The position numbers and the translations under genes were made by a program. Below, piece by piece: positions 8,157 through 16,530 of a stretch of 64,000 nucleotides of DNA; position 1 is the stretch's first letter, and the number at the start of each line of letters is the position of its first letter. The stretch is from Spongiibacter thalassae. GTDB taxonomy: Bacteria; Pseudomonadota; Gammaproteobacteria; Pseudomonadales; Spongiibacteraceae. The notes under the pieces are model-generated. The model worked only from the letters and a program-made list of their open reading frames with translations. It made no database searches and was not told where the DNA came from. The stretch covers positions 248,001 to 312,000 of the forward strand of contig NZ_JAAWWK010000006.1 in the NCBI RefSeq assembly GCF_012272835.1, given 5' to 3'.

Positions 8157-10370
8157 CTACACCTGCTCAAGGGGCATGGCTATTTGGCCATCGCCCAACT
8201 GCTTGATCAGCGCCTGCTGCGACAGCAGCGTGTTGTCGATAATTTCCCGCGCCTGGGCAACATAGTAGGCCAGCTGTTCATCGCTGCGCTCGGTACTGGC
8301 CACCAGGCTCTGCTCTACCCGCCCCAGGGTGTCCAGCAAACCGGCATTTGCTTCACCGAACTGGGTTACGGCGGCGGCAAAGGACTCACCCAGGCAAGCC
8401 AGTTCGCTGGCACCATCGGCCACCTCAGCCACGGTGTTCTGCAGTTTATCGGTTTCACCTTCCAGCGCGGTCGTAAAGCGACCAGCGATTTCCGTCAGTG
8501 ACGCCGCCGACTGGGCGACGATATTTTCCACCAACTCACGCTGACCATTCACGGATTGCTGCAGCGATGCCGACAGTGCATTCAGCTGTGCCATCAGTTC
8601 AGTGCGTTCTTCGATCAGGCTGTTGTCGCGCTGAATGTTTTTACTCAGTTCTTCACGCAGCTTAACCATCAGTTCTGCGGCCACCCGCGGTGCCTCAGAG
8701 GCGGTATTCATCAGCTCGGCCATCGGCCCGGTCAGCTCAGTGGCCAGCGAAGACAAGTGCCCGGCTACGGCGGACTCCAATTCGGCAAGGCGCTGTACCG
8801 CCGCCGCACCGCGCTCGGCTTCCTGTTCACGAAGCTCGGCAAAGGCCGCTGTAACAGTGCCATTAAGTTGCTCGGTACGCGCGTTAAAGTCTTGCTGCCA
8901 TTGCTGCTCACCCTCAGCCCGTGCGGCGACCAGCTGCTCACATTGGGTGAGCAAGTCGGTCATTTTCGCCAACAGTTCGTCGGCGGAGTGTTGCGCAGCG
9001 ACATTGATCTGCTCGATGTTGTGCTCAATCAAACTGCGACTTTGTGCGCACACTGCCTCCCACTGGGCCACGCGCTGCTCGTCAGCAACACGCTGCTGGG
9101 CCTGCCACTCACTCAATGCCGATGCCATTTGCTCGCCGCTGTCGCGCAATAGTTCGGCACTCTGTGCCGACACCATCTGCCATTGTTGCAAACGCTGTTG
9201 CTCCGCCTCCTGCTGGCGCTGCTGCCACTGCCTGGCCCCCTCGGCCAGCTCAGCCACCAGGGCACCGCTGGCACGGCTGAGTTCGCCGTGGAATTCACCC
9301 AGACTGGCAACCAGGGTTTCTTCCAGGCGGGCGTTCTCCTGTTGCTGAGCCGCGAGGCCCTGCTGCCAGCCACTGCTGAAGTCCTCGGCGGTTGTGGCAA
9401 ACCGTTCGCTGAGGGCCTGCAAGTGCCCTTCTGCGGTTGCCTGCAACTGCTGTTGGCCATCGAGCAGGCTGCGCTGGACATCTCCCAACAGGGTTTCGAC
9501 CACCGGGCGCATGCTCTCCCCGGCAAGCCGACCACTTTCACCAAGACTGCGCTGCAGCGACTCGCCAACCGAGGTTGCCAACTGCTGGTAGTGGCGTTCT
9601 GCATTCTGGTGAAACTGTTGTTGCTCCTGCTGTAACCCGCTGGTCAGTGTTGTACCCATGGTTTCCAGGCGCTCGGCCAGTGTGTCGAGGCGCTCAACAA
9701 CAGCGGGCAGGGCAGCGGACTGGGCCTGCATCGCAGCATAGCCCTCGCGGCGCTGGTGGCTCAGTGAATACGCGGCGAATACCGTTGCCATACGGCCGTC
9801 CAATTGCCGTGACACCTGAAGACGCTCACGACGGCTTAGAATTGAGATAAGACCGAGCAGTGCCGATGCACTCACCCCCGCAACCGAGGTTGCGAAGGCA
9901 ATACTCAAACCCTGAATCGGTGCAGCCAGGCCAGCGCGCACCGCTTCAAGTTCGTTACTACCCCGCAGGGCGGTAACAGCACCATTCAGCGTATCGACCA
10001 TACCGATAAAGGTGCCGAGCAGGCCGAGCATCACCAGCAGGCCGATCAGATAGGGGCTCAGCAGCGGTGCCGGCAAGCCGACATAGTCGCCCCGAATACG
10101 CTGGCGCACGGCATTGCGCAGGCTGTTGGGCACCTGTTCCAGCCAGCGGTCCAGACCCTCAGGTGGCGCTGTTGCTGCGGCCAGCGCCGCGCTCAAACCG
10201 CGACTGGCCCGCTGGTAATTCAACAGTTCGACAAAACCGACGGTATAGGCAATGGCAATCAGCAGGCTCACCACCAAGGCCAGAGCGTTGCTGCCCACCA
10301 CGGCAATGGCCATCCACAGTACGATCGCGCCCCCCACAGCGAATGCCGCCACCGAGCTTAATCTAGTCAT
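8157..10370 (-). CDS. DUF802/MotA-TolQ-ExbB-like protein with long coiled-coil tail (ZorA-like)
   Basis: The 737-residue protein has two N-terminal membrane helices (about 5-25 and 29-50) and two more in a MotA/ExbB-like core (about 105-128 with LGLLGTFIGM, and 155-178 with AFATSVAGVSASALLGL). These are followed by about 500 residues of Q/E/A/L-rich coiled coil. This is the architecture of ZorA, whose cytoplasmic tail transmits motor movement. It overlaps the upstream DUF3348 gene by 8 bp. With the downstream MotB-like protein it should form an ion-driven inner-membrane motor. Confidence 0.88.
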   Translation of the reverse strand: MTRLSSVAAFAVGGAIVLWMAIAVVGSNALALVVSLLIAIAYTVGFVELLNYQRASRGLSAALAAATAPPEGLDRWLEQVPNSLRNAVRQRIRGDYVGLPAPLLSPYLIGLLVMLGLLGTFIGMVDTLNGAVTALRGSNELEAVRAGLAAPIQGLSIAFATSVAGVSASALLGLISILSRRERLQVSRQLDGRMATVFAAYSLSHQRREGYAAMQAQSAALPAVVERLDTLAERLETMGTTLTSGLQQEQQQFHQNAERHYQQLATSVGESLQRSLGESGRLAGESMRPVVETLLGDVQRSLLDGQQQLQATAEGHLQALSERFATTAEDFSSGWQQGLAAQQQENARLEETLVASLGEFHGELSRASGALVAELAEGARQWQQRQQEAEQQRLQQWQMVSAQSAELLRDSGEQMASALSEWQAQQRVADEQRVAQWEAVCAQSRSLIEHNIEQINVAAQHSADELLAKMTDLLTQCEQLVAARAEGEQQWQQDFNARTEQLNGTVTAAFAELREQEAERGAAAVQRLAELESAVAGHLSSLATELTGPMAELMNTASEAPRVAAELMVKLREELSKNIQRDNSLIEERTELMAQLNALSASLQQSVNGQRELVENIVAQSAASLTEIAGRFTTALEGETDKLQNTVAEVADGASELACLGESFAAAVTQFGEANAGLLDTLGRVEQSLVASTERSDEQLAYYVAQAREIIDNTLLSQQALIKQLGDGQIAMPLEQV

Positions 10371-11163
10371 TGTTGTTTTCCACCTCTACATCCAGTGCTT
10401 CCAGCAGGCCAATCAGCGGCATTAACCGCATGTCCAACTCAGCGATCAGCAGGCCGCGCATCTCGGCCAGAAATTGTTGGAGGCCACCGCCGGCGGCAAC
10501 CCATTGCGCAAACACCTCATTCGGCGCCAACGCCGTATCCTGTTCAATTTGGGCACGGATCAAAGCATGAAAACGCTGACCCAGTAAACGGGGAATACTC
10601 GCCAAAACGCGCCTTGAATAATCGCCCAGGGTCTCGGTGAGGCTACGATCCAGTTCGGCCAGTTGCGCCAATGCTGCCGAGCGCGCGGTCAACACCTGTT
10701 GCATGTGCTTGCGCAGCGCGATCAGCCGGTAGTCCATTTCACTCTGGTGCAGGGCATAAAACCGCTGGTAGGCCTTATAGGCCTCTGCCGGCTCATCAAT
10801 ACTGTCGGTGGGCGGCCTGGGCAGAATAAAGGGCAGCGACGGGGCGCCTTCTTCGGTGCTGTCTTCATCGACAAAGCTGTTCACGATAAAGCCGAGGATT
10901 TCACCACGGGCGGTGAGTAATTCGCGGTGCAGCGACCCGGCGCCGGCATCGCCCTTTGGCCCCAGGCGCTTGAGACTGCGCAGCGACTCCGACAGGGCAA
11001 TGGCATTCGACAGGCCGATCAGCTGTCCCAGCTTGTCGGCAAAGTCCCGGTGACTGAGCGCCCCCGCACTGCCGGTGAGCGCCTGTAATTGAGCCTGAAG
11101 AGTCGTGTGACGCTGCCCACCTGAGGGCGGCGATGTGTGGTGGTGCGGCAATAGTTGCGACAT
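10363..11163 (-). CDS. DUF3348 protein, first gene of a Zorya III-like motor operon
   Basis: The 266-residue soluble helical protein starts at ATG 11163 behind AGGAA. Its start (MSQLLPHHHTSPPSGGQRH) is followed by LSHRDFADKLGQLIGLSNAIALSESL and a Y-rich helix (EAYKAYQRFYALHQSEMDYR), which fit DUF3348. No catalytic motif is visible. DUF3348, DUF802, OmpA and DUF2894 genes are known to travel together in Burkholderia and Xanthomonas genomes. I recall this set as the core of type III Zorya defence. Spacing to the PhoX-like gene upstream is about 190 bp, so it probably has its own promoter. Confidence 0.8.
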   Translation of the reverse strand: MSQLLPHHHTSPPSGGQRHTTLQAQLQALTGSAGALSHRDFADKLGQLIGLSNAIALSESLRSLKRLGPKGDAGAGSLHRELLTARGEILGFIVNSFVDEDSTEEGAPSLPFILPRPPTDSIDEPAEAYKAYQRFYALHQSEMDYRLIALRKHMQQVLTARSAALAQLAELDRSLTETLGDYSRRVLASIPRLLGQRFHALIRAQIEQDTALAPNEVFAQWVAAGGGLQQFLAEMRGLLIAELDMRLMPLIGLLEALDVEVENNND

Positions 11164-11352
11164 GATTTCCTGATGTTGTCATCATCGGCGGCGCCCGTTG
11201 TTGTTATGGACGGCTTATTACAGGCGGCGTTCACTGGCGGCCAACGATGGGCAGCAGGGTTATCCTGCTGCAATACGCAGCCAATTATCGCTATTCCAGC
11301 CCGATATTCAAGAAAACAGGGGGGATCATCAGAGACGACGGCGACTTCGGCC

Positions 11353-12735
11353 TCAGCCGCGCCGGGGCCGGCGGCGGTATTCGGGGGGAATATGCATCTC
11401 GTAGGTTGCGCCGAGAAAGCCACCCACACCGTCCGGGCCCCGCTGGCTGTTGAAATACAAGCGCGAGCCGTCAGGGGTAAAGGCCGGCCCGGTAATTTCC
11501 GAGTCGCCACCGATTATTTGCATCAACAACTGGGGCTGGCCGTTGGGCACGATTACCATCAACCGCTGCGAGCTGCCATCCTCGGCAACCACCACATCAC
11601 CGGCGGGGCTGACCACCACATTATCGACCTGACTAAAGCGCGGACCACGCCGCAGCTTGCCTCGCTCGTCCACCGAGCTCATTTGCTGCTGATTGTCGTT
11701 ATCGAACACGATCTCCACCAGCGCGTTCTCGATATCATAGGCGTAGATGCGGTTGTCTTTTTTGGTCGCGAAGAACATTACACCACGGGTCGGCTTGAGG
11801 CCCTCAACCGGGGGCATTTGCATCGACACCGGCACCTCGTGGTACCAAAGGCCCTCGCCACCGGCGAAATAGGTGCCCGCGTCACCGCCTGCTGGCACCC
11901 AGTTCACCCGGCGTGGCAGACGCAGATCGCTGGCCTTGGGTTTTCCGCCATTTTCAAACCCCGCCACCGACATGACTTGCAGCTCACCCTTTTCAAGCCC
12001 CATGCGCTTGCCGCCCCCCGGAAGGTCGGTCAGATCCTCAGGGGTGGAGACGAAGCGATAAAAACGCTGGTTGCCACCATCTTCGGTTTGGTAGCAGGTG
12101 TGGTGGATGGGGTCGATGGCACAGGCTTCGTGGGGAAAGGCCCCCAGCGCCGGCTTCACCACCGCATCGGCGGTGCTGCCGAAGGGGTCGCACTCATAAA
12201 CCAGACCGTCCGAGACTTCTTCACAGGACAACCAGGTGCCCCAGGGGGTCGCGCCGCCGGCGCAGTTGCGACGTGTATCGTCGAGCACGCGGTAGGCGGC
12301 GGTTTTATTGCCGGCGGCATCAAAGCGCAACGCGCCCACTCCGCCGGGCACCGCCTCGCTGTTACAGGCATAGACCCAGCCACCATCGTCGGCGGGAAAG
12401 ACAGCTCCGCCGTCGGGGTCACGATGCCAGTGGTAGCCGTCGCCCCCGGCCGCCATCGTCAATGGATCGAGGCCGTGACGGGCGACACAACGGACTTCAA
12501 ATCCCTTCGGCGCATACAAGCGATCGTCGATACCCCGGGCAACGCCATCGGCAATCACCTTCTTCTCAATCGGCGGCAGCTTCGCCAGCGGCCCGGCAGC
12601 CAATTTCAGCTCTCCCGCAACCCGGTCTGCCGACGCCTTCGCCAGGGCCGGCCATGGTGCCGCGCCCAGCGCCACCCCACCAAGAAACACATTGCGTAAA
12701 AAACTGCGTCTACTCTGTGCCGCCAGATTCCGCAT
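11353..12735 (-). CDS. PhoX/DUF839 family secreted phosphatase-like protein
   Basis: The product is about 460 residues. The start at ATG 12735 gives a twin-arginine signal (SRRSFLRNVFLGGVALGAAP), so export is by Tat. The body matches the DUF839/PhoX beta-propeller family: CNSEAVPGGVGALRFD, GGATPWGTWLSCEEV, AFPHEACAIDP and the late GPAFTPDGSRLYFNSQRG. PhoX enzymes are Ca/Fe-dependent periplasmic alkaline phosphatases, but many DUF839 proteins are uncharacterised. No clear Pho box was found just upstream. It is transcribed toward the DUF3348 operon. Confidence 0.85.
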   Translation of the reverse strand: MRNLAAQSRRSFLRNVFLGGVALGAAPWPALAKASADRVAGELKLAAGPLAKLPPIEKKVIADGVARGIDDRLYAPKGFEVRCVARHGLDPLTMAAGGDGYHWHRDPDGGAVFPADDGGWVYACNSEAVPGGVGALRFDAAGNKTAAYRVLDDTRRNCAGGATPWGTWLSCEEVSDGLVYECDPFGSTADAVVKPALGAFPHEACAIDPIHHTCYQTEDGGNQRFYRFVSTPEDLTDLPGGGKRMGLEKGELQVMSVAGFENGGKPKASDLRLPRRVNWVPAGGDAGTYFAGGEGLWYHEVPVSMQMPPVEGLKPTRGVMFFATKKDNRIYAYDIENALVEIVFDNDNQQQMSSVDERGKLRRGPRFSQVDNVVVSPAGDVVVAEDGSSQRLMVIVPNGQPQLLMQIIGGDSEITGPAFTPDGSRLYFNSQRGPDGVGGFLGATYEMHIPPEYRRRPRRG

Positions 12736-12819
12736 GAACCGCCTCACTTTTATCCATCAGGCGTTCAGTTTACGTGATTTTTAGCGGGAAAGAAGCGGCG
12801 TGATCCGCGACCCGGAATA

Positions 12820-13623
12820 CTACTTGGCCTTTTTACTCGCACCGGTAATGGCATCTGACTCGGAACCATCCAGCCCCCGGTTGATGGCGTCAATGCGCAG
12901 CACACTCAACTCGGTGATCGACAATAACAGCGCGATTTCATCAAGCATGGCCGCCCGGTAGCGGGCAATGAGCTGTCGTCCAGCAGCGTTTGTCGCGGCG
13001 GGATCGCCCAGGGCCTCCAGTCGCGACTCGGCGGTATAGATATTTCCCATTCGAGTTTTTTTCCAGTCGTCGAACAGAGCCTGCCAGGAACGCAGCTCTG
13101 TGCGCAATTCAAATGCGCGTTGTTTTAGCCAGGGTTCGTTGGCTGCCACCACGGCGGCGTCCTTGCAGGGCGAATCGCAGGGGGTCATTGCCTTGCTGAT
13201 ATCCAGCTGTTTCTGGCCATAGGCCCGTTGAAGCCAGCGTTTGCGTTTGGCCAGCTGCGCCTCGGGGGTTTTATTGCCCTGATGCCTGACCAGATATACC
13301 CCATAGCTGCGCGCCGCCGCCTGAAATTCAGCGGTAGCGGGGAGATTATCCGGCACCGGCGCCAGACTCGGCGGAAGCTGCCCCCCGTTCAACCCGGCGA
13401 CCTGCTCGCGCTGCGCGGCCAGTTCAGCGCGCACTGAAAGCACATCGGGATGGGAGATCTCGCCCTGCTGCAGCCAGGTCTGGGCGGCGGCTACCGCCAC
13501 GGGCGGGGCCGGCACAGCATCGTAAAGTGACGACAGTGCACCACTATGGGCCAAAGTTACTCCCAAAACCTGAGTGAACAGGGTGATAAGGCATAACCGG
13601 GAGAGATTGCGCAAACGTGACAT
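12820..13623 (-). CDS. secreted protein of unknown function, 267 aa
   Basis: The frame is taken from ATG 13623 (MSRLRNLSRLCLITLFTQVL), which gives an N-terminal signal peptide with likely cleavage after LAHS or nearby. A longer frame to 13677 would add 18 uncharacteristic residues. The mature part is helical and contains a close cysteine pair, CDSPC. It is rich in Ala, Leu and Arg and ends SESDAITGASKKAK. I do not recognise a family. It stands between the PhoX-like gene (same strand) and the divergent symporter. Confidence 0.65.
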   Translation of the reverse strand: MSRLRNLSRLCLITLFTQVLGVTLAHSGALSSLYDAVPAPPVAVAAAQTWLQQGEISHPDVLSVRAELAAQREQVAGLNGGQLPPSLAPVPDNLPATAEFQAAARSYGVYLVRHQGNKTPEAQLAKRKRWLQRAYGQKQLDISKAMTPCDSPCKDAAVVAANEPWLKQRAFELRTELRSWQALFDDWKKTRMGNIYTAESRLEALGDPAATNAAGRQLIARYRAAMLDEIALLLSITELSVLRIDAINRGLDGSESDAITGASKKAK

Positions 13624-13777
13624 AGGCAGGCATTCCAGGGTCAGAGTGAAGGATGGAAGTGCCTTGATGCGAAGCAATAATAGTGCCTATCCCCAAGGAG
13701 GCAGCCCCATTGGCACAGACCTTGTATCTCTCATGACAGGCTCGATGTAGCGTCGCAACGGAGATCATTACAACAAC

Positions 13778-15400
13778 ATGACCCATAACATCACCTGGCT
13801 GGATTGGCTCGTTATCGCCTTGTACTGCCTTGGGCTGCTCGGCATGGCCGCCGCTCTGGCCAGAGGACAGCACAACCGCGAGGACTACTATGTCGGCGGC
13901 CGCAATCTTGGGCCCTGGCCCGTTGGGCTGTCTATTATGGCCACCCAGTGTTCCACCAACAGCATTCTCGGCGCACCGGCCTTTGTTGCCTTTGCTGCAG
14001 GCGGCGGCATGGTCTGGCTGCAATATGAGCTGGCAGTGCCGCTGGCGATGATTGCGCTGATGCTGTTTGCCATGCCGCTGTTCCGTCACCGGCAGCTGGT
14101 GTCGGTCTACGGCTATCTCGAGCAGCGCTATGACCTGCCGACGCGGCTGACCCTGAGTGGGCTATTCCTTTTTGTACGGGCCTTCGCCACCGCCGTGACG
14201 GTATACAGCATCGCGCTGGTCATCGAGCTTATTACCGGTTTGGGCTTTGTCGCGTCAGTGCTGCTACTCGGCGCGTTTACCGTGGTCTACGATGTGCTGG
14301 GCGGCATTCGCGGAGTGATCTACAGTGATGTGCTGCAGTTGCTGATACTGGTGGTAATGCTGGCACTGGTACTGGCCTTTCTCCTCGACGCCGGTGGCGG
14401 TATCACCACGCTGTGGCAGTCCTTTGCGCCAGAGCGGAAAAACGCGCTGGACTTCGCCCACCACGGGCTGGGTGACGGCCAGACCTTTGCCTTTTGGCCG
14501 ATGCTGTTTGGCGGTCTGTTTTTGTATGTGTCTTACTATGGCTGCGACCAAAGTCAGGTGCAGCGACAATTAAGCACGCGGAACATCGATGCCACCAACA
14601 ATGCCCTGCTGATAAACGGCCTGCTGCGCTTCCCTCTGGTATTGCTCTACTGCATGGTCGGCGCGGGTATCGCCGTGTACAGCGCACAACACCCGGACTT
14701 TGTCGCGGCCCTGCCCGTGAATAATGACCGCCCCGAATACAATCTTGCGGTGCCGCTGTATATGATAAATGCCCTGCCGACGGGACTGGTGGGCTTGAGC
14801 CTGGTCGCGCTGTTTGCCGCCGCCATGTCGTCGCTGGATTCGGTAATTAACTCCCTCAGTGCCACCACGATGGAGGATTTCGTACTGCGTTTTTCTTCCC
14901 GCACACTGAGTCCGCAGCAGGAGCTACTGTATTCCCGGTGCATAACCATTATCTGGGGGAGCATTACCATTGGCATGGCTTTTTTCGTCGCTGACATCGC
15001 ACCCACTGTGCTTGAAGCCATCAATAAAATCGGTTCTCTGGCCAATGGCCCGATCCTGGCGGTATTTGTACTGGGCATGACCACCCACCGCGTTCGCGGC
15101 GCCCACGTGGTTGCGGGGCTGTTCTCCGGCATCATCGCCAATGCGGGATGCTGGTTATTTTTACCCGAGGTATCCTGGCTGTGGTGGAATGTATCGGGGT
15201 TTGCTGTTGCCGTGCTCACCGCCCTGCTTATCGCCACCCTCTCCCCGCGAAAACCCTCGACCTCAACCCCGATCACCACAGCCTTCGCCGAGGCAAAACA
15301 GCTGTTGCAAAAGCAGTCGGATATTAATTGGTACTGGCGCAGTGCACTGCTGGTGGTGTGGTTTACTGTGCTGTTGGGGGGACTGGCAATGCTTGGCTGA
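13778..15400 (+). CDS. sodium:solute symporter (SSS family)
   Basis: The 540-residue protein has about 13 hydrophobic helices. SSS family marks are REDYYVGGRNLGPWPVGLSI near the N-terminus, the GGIRGVIYSDVLQ segment, the GCDQSQVQRQLS segment, and the LFAAAMSSLDSVINSLSATT helix that contributes to the sodium site. It probably imports a small organic solute with sodium. The exact substrate (amino acid, sugar or carboxylate) is not clear. It stands alone, convergent with the next gene. Confidence 0.9.
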   Translation: MTHNITWLDWLVIALYCLGLLGMAAALARGQHNREDYYVGGRNLGPWPVGLSIMATQCSTNSILGAPAFVAFAAGGGMVWLQYELAVPLAMIALMLFAMPLFRHRQLVSVYGYLEQRYDLPTRLTLSGLFLFVRAFATAVTVYSIALVIELITGLGFVASVLLLGAFTVVYDVLGGIRGVIYSDVLQLLILVVMLALVLAFLLDAGGGITTLWQSFAPERKNALDFAHHGLGDGQTFAFWPMLFGGLFLYVSYYGCDQSQVQRQLSTRNIDATNNALLINGLLRFPLVLLYCMVGAGIAVYSAQHPDFVAALPVNNDRPEYNLAVPLYMINALPTGLVGLSLVALFAAAMSSLDSVINSLSATTMEDFVLRFSSRTLSPQQELLYSRCITIIWGSITIGMAFFVADIAPTVLEAINKIGSLANGPILAVFVLGMTTHRVRGAHVVAGLFSGIIANAGCWLFLPEVSWLWWNVSGFAVAVLTALLIATLSPRKPSTSTPITTAFAEAKQLLQKQSDINWYWRSALLVVWFTVLLGGLAMLG

Positions 15401-15432
15401 GCCAGTTCTGTCGGGGCTTATGAATACACTTG

Positions 15433-16212
15433 CTATGTATTCTCACTTCTTGCGATTGCCCGCTTTGTAAAATCTTCCAAATTCATGGTTTCATCAATAC
15501 GGTAATCTTCTACCCAGATATCCAAATTTCCAAATGCGTTTCGAAAATCCTCCCATTCCAGCGGGGCATTGTTGAACTCCTCTTCATTCCTCGCAAAGCC
15601 AAATAACTTTCCGATGAGAGCTTGAAGCTCGCCAAGACGGTACAAGTACGTGAGTATATTGTGCCGATCCGGATCGGCTAGTTCAGAACTTTTGTAATTT
15701 TCAACGTACCCCCTTATGCGGGAGTTATGGATCTGAAGCCGGACCAGAATTTTCGAAAGATAATCACCTACATCTGGTTTCGCGCACCTAATACACTGCT
15801 GGAATATTTCCTTGTATTCATCAGGTAGCATAGGTGCTTCGGTAGAAAGGGGTTGCGTGCCGTTTGCGTCCCAGCCTTCAACAAGGGCTGCCGCACTTAA
15901 TTTAAGATAATCCAATAGCTCGGCAAGGGCTGCGGGAAGAAATGCTTTTGTGGCCTGAAAATCTCTCTCGCGCTGTTTGTTGGCGTTAAAGCGAGCTATG
16001 TTGAAAGCAATAATGCTTGAAACAAATGCTAGCATACCAACATTTAGGCTCTGCCATCTATCCCATACGTTCTGAACGAGACCCCAATCCCACCCCTTAT
16101 CAAACCAGGGATACACAAACATGCTTGCGATATAGAGCAGTGCAAGTGGGATACCGATCCAATTTAAGAGATCGACTAGCCTGTCAGGTTTCAAGGCTCC
16201 GATGTGCTTCAA
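15433..16212 (-). CDS. two-helix membrane protein of unknown function, AT-richer than its surroundings
   Basis: The product is about 259 residues if translation starts at the TTG at 16212, which overlaps the TGA of the DUF202 gene and has AAGGGA ahead. An ATG at 16254 would add 14 residues and a 46-bp overlap. Two membrane helices lie near the N-terminus (around DLLNWIGIPLALLYIASMFV and SLNVGMLAFVSSIIAFNIARF). A soluble helical domain follows. The base composition and codon use are visibly more AT-rich than all neighbours, suggesting acquisition by transfer. No family is recognised. Confidence 0.7.
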   Translation of the reverse strand: MKHIGALKPDRLVDLLNWIGIPLALLYIASMFVYPWFDKGWDWGLVQNVWDRWQSLNVGMLAFVSSIIAFNIARFNANKQRERDFQATKAFLPAALAELLDYLKLSAAALVEGWDANGTQPLSTEAPMLPDEYKEIFQQCIRCAKPDVGDYLSKILVRLQIHNSRIRGYVENYKSSELADPDRHNILTYLYRLGELQALIGKLFGFARNEEEFNNAPLEWEDFRNAFGNLDIWVEDYRIDETMNLEDFTKRAIARSENT

Positions 16213-16502
16213 CTCTCGTCCCTTAGCTGATGCTGCTTTTTTTGCACATAACAACCCCTATTCAAACGTCGCCGCACTGTGTAGAAACGCCAGACACCCA
16301 CCGCCAGCACCACACCACCCGCCGCCACTAACAGCCAGGCTACAGCGAGATACGCGTTCAATGTGGAAAAGAACTGGAATAGCACGGCGGACGCCGCCAA
16401 CAGCGACAGGCCAGTGCGAATGTAAGCCAGAAACGTGCGCTCATTGGCCAGCCGGGTACGTTCCAGTGCCAGTTGATCGCGCACATCGCTGCCTTCAGTC
16501 AT
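16209..16502 (-). CDS. DUF202 family membrane protein
   Basis: The 97-residue protein has the DUF202 signature RTRLANERTFLAYIRTGLSL followed by two membrane helices (about residues 28-50 and 53-73). AGGAG precedes ATG 16502. The family (YidH-like) is of unknown function, sometimes fused to transporter or VTC domains. Its stop overlaps the start of the downstream AT-richer gene. Confidence 0.9.
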   Translation of the reverse strand: MTEGSDVRDQLALERTRLANERTFLAYIRTGLSLLAASAVLFQFFSTLNAYLAVAWLLVAAGGVVLAVGVWRFYTVRRRLNRGCYVQKKQHQLRDES

Positions 16503-16530
16503 ACCGCCCTACTCCTCATTCCTGCACACA

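Noticed and set aside
8635-9348. Plus-strand Ser/Cys-rich frame
   Set aside because: It is the complement of the coiled-coil part of the MotA-like gene.
6645-11163. Flagellar or gliding motor (MotAB) for the DUF802/OmpA pair
   Set aside because: No flagellar gene is nearby, the MotA-like protein has a very long tail, and the flanking DUF3348 and DUF2894 genes are not flagellar.
11155-12699. 514-codon plus-strand frame
   Set aside because: It is antisense to the PhoX-like gene, whose Tat signal and family motifs are clear; the plus frame has no recognisable domain.
15423-15443. Inverted repeat GAATACA/TGTATTC between symporter and AT-rich gene
   Set aside because: No U-run on either side and a weak stem, so not called as a terminator.
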